From JAHFJU01 sp964354865 (lineage in GTDB: Bacteria; Patescibacteriota; Gracilibacteria; UBA1369; UM-FILTER-53-11): a DNA stretch of 14,363 nucleotides. The first letter of the stretch is position 1; each line of letters opens with the position of its first letter. The notes below the pieces were generated by a model. The model did not search any database and was not told the origin of the DNA. It saw nothing but the letters and a program-made list of their open reading frames with translations. This document shows positions 5,938-11,997 of this stretch, one piece after another. Made by a program: the position numbers and the translations under genes. Where the stretch lies: NCBI GenBank assembly GCA_964354865.1, contig CAYHBN010000036.1, positions 1-14,363 of the forward strand, read 5' to 3'.

Positions 5938-6834
5938 ATGAAGAAGACTTTTATTCGGTTATCTGGTTTTTTGGTACTTATCATGTCGCTCGTGTTAGCA
6001 GGTTGCAGTATTGGTCAGCAGCAAAATATCGAAGGCCAAATTTCAGTTGCAGTGAGCATGTATCCCGAGGCGTTCTTAGTTGAGCAAATTGGTGGTGAGT
6101 ATATTTCGACGTATTCAATTGTACCCGCGGGTGTTGAGCCGCATGAATTTGAGCCATCTCCTGCTGATCTTTCGCATATTACAAACTCAAAACTTTTTAT
6201 TTATCACGGTGCAAATCTCGACCTGTGGGCTTCGCGCATTGCGAATGAGCTCGATACAAATATCGTTCATGTGCTCAATGCAGCTGATGGAATCTCATTG
6301 ATACAGAATGGTGATCCTCATTTTTGGCTTGATCCGATTATTATGCAGTCTGTCGCAGAGAAAGTATCTGCAGAATTAATAAAGATAGATTCCATTCACG
6401 CCGCTGAGTACGAAAAAAATGCTGCAGAGCTTACTAAAAAACTTACTGCATTAGATGGTGAATTTAATGAAGGACTTCGTGCGTGTCGCGTTCGAGATGT
6501 AGTTACCTCTCACAGTGCATTTGCGTATCTCGCGGAGCGTTATAATTTTACCCAGTTGCCGATTAGCGGAATTTCGCCTAATGCTGAGCCATCTGTTAAA
6601 GACATGCAAAATCTCATCTCTCTTTTAAAAGAAAAAAACATTCGATACGTAACGTTTGAAACCCTTTCTTCATCTCGCATTTCTGAAACGATTGGTGCCG
6701 AAGTGGGCGCAAAGTCGCTGGTATTAAATCCTATCGAAGGACTTTCTTCTGTGAATGTTTCAAAGGGCGATGATTATTTTTCACTCATGAGAGAAAATCT
6801 CAAAACCCTAAAAACCGCAATGGAATGCACGTAA
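5938..6834 (+). CDS. znuA: Metal (zinc-type) ABC transporter substrate-binding lipoprotein
   Basis: The protein captures metal outside the membrane and delivers it to the ABC-3 permease encoded downstream. It has 298 residues. MKKTFIRLSGFLVLIMSLVLAGC is a lipoprotein signal with lipobox LAGC and lipidated Cys23. The cluster A-I (cluster 9) ligands are visible: H69 in PHEFEPSP, H128 in DPHFWLDP, H192 in SHSAFAYL and D278 in GDDYFSLMREN. His as third ligand matches TroA/ZnuA zinc proteins; manganese proteins such as PsaA/MntC usually have Glu there. The His-rich loop of enterobacterial ZnuA is absent, so zinc is likely but not certain. The start at 5938 is set by the signal peptide and by the -10 box six bases upstream; the longer form from 5875 would bury the signal. 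The ATPase gene begins 19 bases later. Confidence 0.9.
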   Translation: MKKTFIRLSGFLVLIMSLVLAGCSIGQQQNIEGQISVAVSMYPEAFLVEQIGGEYISTYSIVPAGVEPHEFEPSPADLSHITNSKLFIYHGANLDLWASRIANELDTNIVHVLNAADGISLIQNGDPHFWLDPIIMQSVAEKVSAELIKIDSIHAAEYEKNAAELTKKLTALDGEFNEGLRACRVRDVVTSHSAFAYLAERYNFTQLPISGISPNAEPSVKDMQNLISLLKEKNIRYVTFETLSSSRISETIGAEVGAKSLVLNPIEGLSSVNVSKGDDYFSLMRENLKTLKTAMECT

Positions 6835-6838
6835 TTTG

Positions 6839-6847
6839 TGATACACT
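6839..6847 (+). promoter_or_regulatory. Extended -10 promoter before the ABC ATPase gene
   Basis: TGA followed by TACACT (6842-6847) forms an extended -10, with six bases between it and the ATG at 6854. No good -35 is seen. It could give an internal leaderless transcript for the ATPase and permease in addition to read-through from the lipoprotein gene. Confidence 0.45.
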
Positions 6848-6853
6848 TATTTT

Positions 6854-7594
6854 ATGGATTCGGTAATAACGGCAAAAAATCTTACACTTTCATACGATAA
6901 TTCTGTGGTGCTCGAGAATCTTTCTTTTGAAATAAAAGAAGGAGAGTATGTAGGCATTGTGGGGCCGAATGGTGGTGGAAAAACAACTCTTATGAAGGTT
7001 ATTCTTGGTCTTATAGAGCCCACAAGTGGTGAGTTGAATGTGTTCGGAAATCCAAGCTGCGAGCGTGCACATCGATCAATGATCGGATACGTTCCACAAC
7101 GAGTGAGTAATCCGTATGCATTTTTCCCGGCGACGGTTGAAGAGGTAGTACGTGGTGGTCGCGCCTCTCACGTTGGTTTTTTTGGAATGGAGAATAAATC
7201 AGATGCACAAGCCGTAAAAGAAGCACTTGAAGAGGTTCAGATTGCACATTTGAAGCAGCGACTCATCTACGAACTTTCCGGTGGCGAACGTCAGCGTGTG
7301 TTTATTGCACGTGCACTCGCGCGCCGCCCTCGACTATTAATTTTTGACGAGCCAACAACGGGAGTAGATATTAAAGCGCAAAAACAATTTTACGAACAAC
7401 TCGAGTCACTTAATAAAAAAGGTATAACTATTTTGCTTATTTCTCATGACGTCGATGTTGTCGCGCAGCAAGTGGGCATGGTGCTGTGTTTAAATCGTCA
7501 GTTGGTCTGTCACGTAAAAGCAAACGCATTTACCCAAGATAACTATCTCGAAAAAATATACGGTAAAAATATGAAATACGTATTCCATCATTAA
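6854..7594 (+). CDS. znuC: Zinc-type ABC transporter ATP-binding protein
   Basis: This 246-residue cytoplasmic ATPase powers the metal importer. The ABC motifs are complete: Walker A GPNGGGKTT at 37-45, Q-loop Gln82 in GYVPQR, signature LSGGERQ at 141-147, Walker B LLIFDEP at 161-167 with the catalytic Glu166, D-loop near 171-172, and H-loop His198 in LLISHDVD. Together with its neighbours (cluster 9 binding protein upstream, ABC-3 permease three bases downstream) this fits the ZnuC/MntB-type family. The symbol znuC rests on the binding protein's ligands. The C-terminus ends KYVFHH, typical in length, with no regulatory domain added. Confidence 0.93.
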   Translation: MDSVITAKNLTLSYDNSVVLENLSFEIKEGEYVGIVGPNGGGKTTLMKVILGLIEPTSGELNVFGNPSCERAHRSMIGYVPQRVSNPYAFFPATVEEVVRGGRASHVGFFGMENKSDAQAVKEALEEVQIAHLKQRLIYELSGGERQRVFIARALARRPRLLIFDEPTTGVDIKAQKQFYEQLESLNKKGITILLISHDVDVVAQQVGMVLCLNRQLVCHVKANAFTQDNYLEKIYGKNMKYVFHH

Positions 7595-7597
7595 TAT

Positions 7598-8395
7598 ATG
7601 CTTTTTGATTTTCTCACTCGTGCATTTATAGCCGGTATTATTACGGCGATTATCGCTCCCTTCATTGGGACGTTCCTCGTTGTGCGGCGTTATTCTCATA
7701 TGGCAGACACGCTAGCGCACGTTTCATTGCTCGGCGTCGCACTTGGCGTTGCACTTAACATTCATCCGTTCTTTACTTCTATTTTTGTTGCGGGTGCGGC
7801 AAGTATTGGTCTTGAATATGTTCGTCGCTCAAAACAGCTTGGTGCCGACATGACGCTCTCTCTCTTTTTATATGCAAGTTTGGCAATTGCACTCCTTCTC
7901 TTAAATATTTTCCCTTCGCCGACCGCCGATATCAGTAGTCTGCTTTTTGGTGCAATCACGACCGTTTCAATGACCGATATTTGGATTATGATGGGGCTCA
8001 GTGGCTGTGTTGTGGCGATGTTGCTGATCTTTTATAAAGAATTAGTGGTGGTCAGTTTTGACGAAGACATGGCGCGTGCCGATGGCTTGCCGGTTACCTT
8101 TTTGAATCTCCTTATAATGATTATTGCGGCTCTCGTTGTCGCAATTACTATGAGAATTGTTGGTTTATTGCTGATCGGTGCGCTTATGACGATACCTGTG
8201 TATAGTGCATTTCAATTTAAGAGGAGTTTTCGCGTCACGGTTATTATAAGTATTGTAATTGCCGTAATTTCTGTCGTGTTAGGATTGCTTGGTTCTCTTG
8301 AATTTGACATTCCAAGCGGGGCGTCGGTTGTGTTGGTCGCAACCTTCATATTCCTTTTAACGCTTGTGGTTCGCCGTCGTAGACTGGTAAAGTAA
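7598..8395 (+). CDS. znuB: Zinc-type ABC transporter permease (ABC-3 family)
   Basis: This integral membrane subunit has 265 residues and about seven to eight hydrophobic helices, forming the translocation path as a dimer. The family signature VVRRYSHMADTLAHVSLLGVALG (about 28-50) is visible, and so is the later DEDMARADGLPVTFLNLL segment (about 151-168) that lies at the contact with the ATPase. Near the end SGASVVLVATFIFL is also typical. The start codon lies three bases after the ATPase stop, with no Shine-Dalgarno site, so translation is probably coupled. The downstream 2-TM gene begins four bases after the stop, which extends the operon past the transporter. Confidence 0.93.
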   Translation: MLFDFLTRAFIAGIITAIIAPFIGTFLVVRRYSHMADTLAHVSLLGVALGVALNIHPFFTSIFVAGAASIGLEYVRRSKQLGADMTLSLFLYASLAIALLLLNIFPSPTADISSLLFGAITTVSMTDIWIMMGLSGCVVAMLLIFYKELVVVSFDEDMARADGLPVTFLNLLIMIIAALVVAITMRIVGLLLIGALMTIPVYSAFQFKRSFRVTVIISIVIAVISVVLGLLGSLEFDIPSGASVVLVATFIFLLTLVVRRRRLVK

Positions 8396-8399
8396 GCAC

Positions 8400-8633
8400 A
8401 TGACATGGTATTGGCTCACGTACATCGTGGTTTGCATTCTCTCTTTTTGTATATTTTATATTTTGAAAAGAGGATTTATGAAGTCTCTTTCATCGCGGCG
8501 CTATTTGTTAAATGAGTCATCGAGTCTAACAGCTCTTGATAAGCCGATTCATGTGGTGACGTGGATTTATTTTAGTACGATGTGTGTGGTTTTGCTTGTA
8601 ATGGCTCTCTTGATCGTCTTTTATTTCTCATAA
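8400..8633 (+). CDS. Small two-TM membrane protein in the metal-uptake operon (unknown)
   Basis: The product is a 77-residue protein with two hydrophobic helices (about 4-22 and 52-75) joined by a basic loop, KRGFMKSLSSRRYLL. By the positive-inside rule the loop is cytoplasmic and both ends face out. The gene begins four bases after the permease stop and 12 bases before the next gene, with no promoter or Shine-Dalgarno motif, so it is almost certainly read in the same transcript. I do not recognise a family. A single-pair hairpin next to an ABC importer could be an accessory subunit, but that is only position-based inference. Confidence 0.65.
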   Translation: MTWYWLTYIVVCILSFCIFYILKRGFMKSLSSRRYLLNESSSLTALDKPIHVVTWIYFSTMCVVLLVMALLIVFYFS

Positions 8634-8645
8634 TCGCCTGTTGCT

Positions 8646-9203
8646 ATGTCATTACAAGAAGGAGAAAAAGAGTCAGTAATTATATCTCTCAGTGATCACT
8701 TTAGTGTACTTGCGCCAACCATTACATTTTTCTCGCTGTCACTTGTATTCCTCTCTGCTCTTACATACGCGGCATTTGCATTAAAAGATGCGAATGAATT
8801 GTTGGGTGGAGTAGTATTGCTCACCGCGCTCTCGGGAATATTGTTATCGGTACATTTCTTTTTTCTCTATCTTGTTGCATGGAGATTGTCTGACTTAATA
8901 CTCACCACTTCTCGTATTATTAACCTCGATGTTTTGCCTTATCTACGCAACGATTCGTTGATCGTCGATCTGCATCAAATTAACGAGATAAAAAAATATC
9001 GTCACGGGCTCATGCAAAATCTTTTTAACTATGGCACGTTGGTGTTCTTGATATTCGGAGGGACAAAAGAAATAAAACTTACAAATATAAAATTTCCAAG
9101 TAAGGTGGCGAGTTTTATTGAAGCCTATAAAAACGGGGTATTTAAAGAATGTTCAATTCAAGAATTGCGTGCTCGGTATAACTCCAACGAAAAGTTCATG
9201 TAA
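8646..9203 (+). CDS. Two-TM protein with bacterial PH-like domain
   Basis: The product is a 185-residue protein. Two membrane helices (about 23-46 and 53-78) form a hairpin, and residues 80-165 look like a bacterial pleckstrin-homology (bPH/DUF304-like) domain. The stretch LSDLILTTSRIINLD is the usual first strand pair of such domains, followed by IVDLHQINEIKKYRHG and a glycine-rich turn, and ending in an amphipathic helix (SKVASFIEAYKNG). Proteins with this layout are frequent in candidate-phyla genomes and their ligand is unknown. The last ~20 residues are charged. It is the fifth gene in the run from the metal importer, 12 bases after the 77-residue protein. The next gene is 72 bases away and has its own candidate promoters, so the operon probably ends here, though no terminator is visible. 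Confidence 0.75.
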   Translation: MSLQEGEKESVIISLSDHFSVLAPTITFFSLSLVFLSALTYAAFALKDANELLGGVVLLTALSGILLSVHFFFLYLVAWRLSDLILTTSRIINLDVLPYLRNDSLIVDLHQINEIKKYRHGLMQNLFNYGTLVFLIFGGTKEIKLTNIKFPSKVASFIEAYKNGVFKECSIQELRARYNSNEKFM

Positions 9204-9229
9204 TGAGCCAAGCGTTATGTGAACAGTAC

Positions 9230-9269
9230 TTAACGTGTTACAATCGGCGCATTACTATTTTTTTACTTT
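9230..9269 (+). promoter_or_regulatory. Candidate promoters of the DoxX-family gene
   Basis: Two readings are possible. TTAACG (9230-9235), 17 bases, TACTAT (9253-9258) would start near 9265 with an 11-base leader. TACTTT (9264-9269) ends exactly six bases before the ATG at 9276 and would be leaderless, but lacks a -35. A CGTTA/TAACG inverted pair (9213-9235) overlaps the first -35. Confidence 0.4.
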
Positions 9270-9275
9270 ATTCTT

Positions 9276-9740
9276 ATGAAAATGTGCGCTGCTTTTAAAA
9301 AGCTCAAATGCGGTTCAGATGTAACATTATTGATCGTGCGTTTGGCACTAGCTGCTGCGTTTTTACTTCATGGAATTGCAAAATGGTCATCATGGAGCGC
9401 GGTTCCAAGTGAGAATGTTCCTGCAGCTCTTTTAAACTTAATGAAATTCCTTTCAGTGGTTGAGCCGCTCGCTGCTCTTGGTCTTATTTTTGGTCTTATG
9501 ACTCAGCTCGCTGCAGGTGGATTGGCAATCATTATGGTCGGCGCAGTATACATGAAGCAATTTGTATGGGGCATCGGTTACTCAAGTGTTTCAACGACAG
9601 GTTGGGAGTACGACGTTTCACTTTTTGCTCTTTGTCTCGTGTTGTTTGTTATGGGCGGTGGTCGTTTTTCTCTCGAGCGTCTTCTTTGCAAAAAAATGTG
9701 TAAAGGTGAGTGCGATGAAGGCATGTGTTGCAAAAAATAG
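9276..9740 (+). CDS. DoxX family membrane protein with Cys-rich C-terminal tail
   Basis: The product has 154 residues and four membrane helices (about 17-34, 53-74, 78-97, 112-128). The family pattern is clear: VRLALAAAFLLHGIAKW (21-37) in helix 1, a VVEPLAALGLIFG segment in helix 2, and GGLAIIMVGAVYMKQ in helix 3. DoxX/DoxD-like proteins are associated with redox reactions of thiols or quinones, and some affect metal or thiol-stress tolerance, but most members have no known reaction. The unusual part is the tail at 138-154, with Cys138, 142, 146, 151 and 152 among Lys, Gly, Glu and Asp. Two more Cys (4 and 12) lie at the front. The cysteines look like a metal-binding or thiol-exchange tail facing the same side as the N-terminus. 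The ung gene follows after six bases. Confidence 0.85.
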   Translation: MKMCAAFKKLKCGSDVTLLIVRLALAAAFLLHGIAKWSSWSAVPSENVPAALLNLMKFLSVVEPLAALGLIFGLMTQLAAGGLAIIMVGAVYMKQFVWGIGYSSVSTTGWEYDVSLFALCLVLFVMGGGRFSLERLLCKKMCKGECDEGMCCKK

Positions 9741-9746
9741 TCCTTT

Positions 9747-10409
9747 ATGACCGTAAAGATTCACGATTCTTTCAGAAAACTATTGGCGGACGAATTCGAA
9801 AAGTCTTACTTTAAAGACTTAACAGAGTTCGTCCGTCTTGAATATAAAACAAAAACGGTCTACCCGCCGCCAGCGAAAATTTTCAATGCATTTGACCTGT
9901 GCCCACCAGAAAAAATAAAAGTCGTCATTTTAGGACAAGATCCGTACCACGGTGCTGGTCAAGCTCACGGCCTCTGTTTTTCAGTAAATGACGGAGTTCA
10001 AATTCCGCCCTCTCTCCAAAATATCTATAAAGAGATTAAGAGTGACCTTGGCATCGAGATACCGAAAAGTGGAAACCTCGAGCGGTGGGCTAGCCAGGGG
10101 GTGCTACTTCTGAATGCAACGCTCACGGTAGTTGCGAATACTGCCGGTTCTCACCAGAAAAAAGGGTGGGAGACTTTTACCGACGCGGTTATAAAAAAGA
10201 TTAGCGATACACAGAATAACGTCGTTTTTATGCTCTGGGGGCGTTATGCGCAAAATAAAGTGCCTCTCATAGATGAAAAAAAACATTTAATTCTGAAAGC
10301 GCCTCATCCGTCGCCACTTTCGGCATACAGCGGATTTTTTGGCTGCAAGCACTTTAGTAAAGCGAACGAATATCTTGAATTTACAGGTAAGAAGGGGATT
10401 AACTGGTAG
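9747..10409 (+). CDS. ung: Uracil-DNA glycosylase (family 1)
   Basis: The enzyme removes uracil from DNA at the start of base-excision repair. It has 220 residues, the usual length for bacterial Ung. The water-activating loop GQDPYHG is at 63-69 with the catalytic Asp65; LLLNATLTV carries the uracil-binding Asn123; HPSPLSAYSGFFG (187-199) is the DNA-intercalation loop with catalytic His187 and the minor-groove leucine. All key residues are present, so it should be active. It begins six bases after the DoxX stop with no promoter or Shine-Dalgarno motif of its own, so it is probably co-transcribed with that gene. No uracil-DNA-glycosylase inhibitor or phage gene is near it. Confidence 0.97.
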   Translation: MTVKIHDSFRKLLADEFEKSYFKDLTEFVRLEYKTKTVYPPPAKIFNAFDLCPPEKIKVVILGQDPYHGAGQAHGLCFSVNDGVQIPPSLQNIYKEIKSDLGIEIPKSGNLERWASQGVLLLNATLTVVANTAGSHQKKGWETFTDAVIKKISDTQNNVVFMLWGRYAQNKVPLIDEKKHLILKAPHPSPLSAYSGFFGCKHFSKANEYLEFTGKKGINW

Positions 10410-10438
10410 TGAGATCGTGTATATTTTGATGATGATCG

Positions 10439-10467
10439 TTGCCCTTTACTTTCTACCGAAATATGAT
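10439..10467 (+). promoter_or_regulatory. Sigma70-type promoter of the 87-residue protein gene
   Basis: TTGCCC (10439-10444), a 17-base spacer and TATGAT (10462-10467) predict a start near 10474. The 32-base leader to the ATG at 10506 has no Shine-Dalgarno motif; it contains ACCTACCT instead. It is among the stronger promoters in the window. Confidence 0.6.
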
Positions 10468-10505
10468 ACAGTTAGGTCTCAAATAACACATAACCTACCT
10501 ATTAT

Positions 10506-10769
10506 ATGACACCAAATACATCAGATCGTGAGATACCTTCAGTAGCAGATATCCGTGAACTTCTTGGTCAAAATGATGCTGTTGATACAGATGCGCACAT
10601 GGCTTCACTAATGAAGGGAATGAATAATTTTCCTACAGGCGCAGAATTAGACGATCATGCTCGACTTCACGCAAAGGTATTGGCTACCCTTGGTTCATTA
10701 GAAGATGGTGAAGAACAAGGCCCTTCAATGCCTGTACAAGGTGATGATGCTATCCAGAACGTTGGTTAG
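10506..10769 (+). CDS. Small acidic soluble protein (unknown)
   Basis: The product has 87 residues and is rich in Asp, Glu, Gly and Met, with no membrane segment and no Cys. Residues 10-20 (IPSVADIRELL) and 53-75 could form short helices; the C-terminus is acidic and probably unstructured. I recognise no family. The gene stands alone between its own promoter (10439-10467) and a strong intrinsic terminator (10790-10814), the only gene here with both ends so clearly marked. That supports it being a real, separately expressed gene. Confidence 0.7.
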   Translation: MTPNTSDREIPSVADIRELLGQNDAVDTDAHMASLMKGMNNFPTGAELDDHARLHAKVLATLGSLEDGEEQGPSMPVQGDDAIQNVG

Positions 10770-10789
10770 TTTGAATCAGAATGATTTTT

Positions 10790-10817
10790 AAAACCGACCC
10801 CTTTGGTCGGTTTTTTT
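10790..10817. terminator. Intrinsic terminator, probably bidirectional
   Basis: A perfect 10-base-pair stem (10790-10799 with 10805-10814) encloses a five-base loop and is followed on the plus strand by a run of seven T that starts within the stem. On the minus strand the same stem is followed by TTTTAAAAAT, a weaker U tract. The stop codon of the convergent 365-residue gene (10818-10816) lies inside the T run, so the hairpin probably ends transcription from both sides. Confidence 0.88.
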
Positions 10818-11913
10818 AATTCTCTGTTCTGAGTCCGTTCGTTATTGTGTTAATGCGCGAAATATTTGCAATTTGAAGCCTGAGTTGCGGCATGAGTGTC
10901 ATTATGCAAGAACTTGCTGCAAGAATAAAATCTAATTTAAAAGGGAAGTGTGCTTCGAAGGCATATTTGCCATCGGGTCTCTTCACGAATGCGGGAGCTA
11001 AATTATCAGCCGCTATATGAGTAATCGCAAAAAGTCCAGTTTCTAAGGCAGTTGCAAGACTACCTACGACATAATCGCTATTACATAATTGTGCACCTCG
11101 AATTACCGCTTCTGAGTTTACCATAGCGACTTTTGCATATTCGCGCGTATTTTTTTGAAAATCACTAGGTTTAGGTTCGGTTCCCTTTCTTTTCTGTTCT
11201 TTTAGAGCATCAATTCTACCTAGCATTAAGGTTTTCACAATTTCTGAGCTCATCATGAGTTCACGACAAACTACGGGATACGCATCTTGCATGTATTTGA
11301 TAATTTCAACTAAATCTTCCATTGGATCATGTAATACTTCAAAAGTTTCAGGATTAATCAGTTTTGAAGTTAATCCTTCTGTAAAATTGCTACAGAATAA
11401 AAGAATGCGAGCATACAGTCCAAGGAGGTACTTGTGAGTGCTCATAAGGCTTTCTGTAGTGAATAATTCTCGTGCTCCCTCTGCTAATGCATTGCGCTGA
11501 GCGAACTTTAAATGTTTTTTAGGAGCGGTATGGTCGATTCCTGCTGTTTCATGAAAAGCAGCATCGATACGGAAACCAAGTTGAGATAGAACCGAAAAGT
11601 CTGGGAGCTGTTTATCTGGGTATAATGCCGAAAAATTGTCTGCAAGAGATGGCGGCGGTTCGAATTTCAAAATTATCGCATCACCATTTGAGGGCGATTC
11701 AGTTTCTTCATAAATTTCTGACCGACGTTTTCTTCTTTGAGCCATTTCATCGAGGCCTTCATCGGGTGTTTCTGATGCTTTTTTTAACTCACGCCCTACC
11801 GTTTTAAGAAGCATTCTCATTATATCGAGTACAGGTGTTTCGCTTTCAGCCTCGGTTTGAGGTGTTTCGTCGTCAATCTCTGATTTTGGGCCTGGCGGTA
11901 GTCTTTTTGCCAT
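10816..11913 (-). CDS. Hypothetical 365-residue soluble protein
   Basis: I do not recognise this protein. The first ~80 residues are charged and low in hydrophobics (PPGPKSEIDDETPQ, RRKRRSEIYEE), probably flexible, with a short helix at 29-45. Residues 95-365 are mostly helical, with stretches such as LLGLYARILLFCSNFTEGLTSKL and IVKTLMLGRIDALKEQKRK, and a hydrophobic C-terminal part (KLDFILAASSCIMTLMPQLRLQIANI) that could be a buried helix or membrane-associated. There is no signal peptide, catalytic motif or metal site that I can see. The ATG at 11913 is the first start after an extended -10 (TGA-TACTAT, 11940-11932). The gene is divergent from the M3 peptidase gene and converges on the terminator shared with the small acidic gene. 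Confidence 0.75.
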   Translation of the reverse strand: MAKRLPPGPKSEIDDETPQTEAESETPVLDIMRMLLKTVGRELKKASETPDEGLDEMAQRRKRRSEIYEETESPSNGDAIILKFEPPPSLADNFSALYPDKQLPDFSVLSQLGFRIDAAFHETAGIDHTAPKKHLKFAQRNALAEGARELFTTESLMSTHKYLLGLYARILLFCSNFTEGLTSKLINPETFEVLHDPMEDLVEIIKYMQDAYPVVCRELMMSSEIVKTLMLGRIDALKEQKRKGTEPKPSDFQKNTREYAKVAMVNSEAVIRGAQLCNSDYVVGSLATALETGLFAITHIAADNLAPAFVKRPDGKYAFEAHFPFKLDFILAASSCIMTLMPQLRLQIANISRINTITNGLRTEN

Positions 11914-11931
11914 ATATAAAATTAGGTTCGC

Positions 11932-11959
11932 ATAGTATCACAATTCTCGAATTTGAAAA
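11932..11959 (-). promoter_or_regulatory. Promoter of the 365-residue protein gene
   Basis: TTTTCA (11959-11954), a 16-base spacer, and TACTAT (11937-11932) preceded by TGA, an extended -10. Transcription would begin near 11925, with a 12-base leader too short for a normal Shine-Dalgarno site. Confidence 0.5.
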
Positions 11960-11984
11960 GGGGGATTTTTGGACGATTTTCAGA

Positions 11985-11990
11985 TAGAAT
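11985..11990 (+). promoter_or_regulatory. -10 box of the M3 oligopeptidase gene
   Basis: TAGAAT at 11985-11990 lies seven bases before the ATG at 11998, so transcription would start one base ahead of it. No -35 of the usual spacing is seen. The position argues against the in-frame TTG at 11953. Confidence 0.35.
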
Positions 11991-11997
11991 CCGGTCT

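Noticed and set aside
11645..11672. GGTTCGAA resembling a tRNA T-loop
   Set aside because: It lies inside the minus-strand 365-residue gene and I see no acceptor stem or anticodon arm around it.
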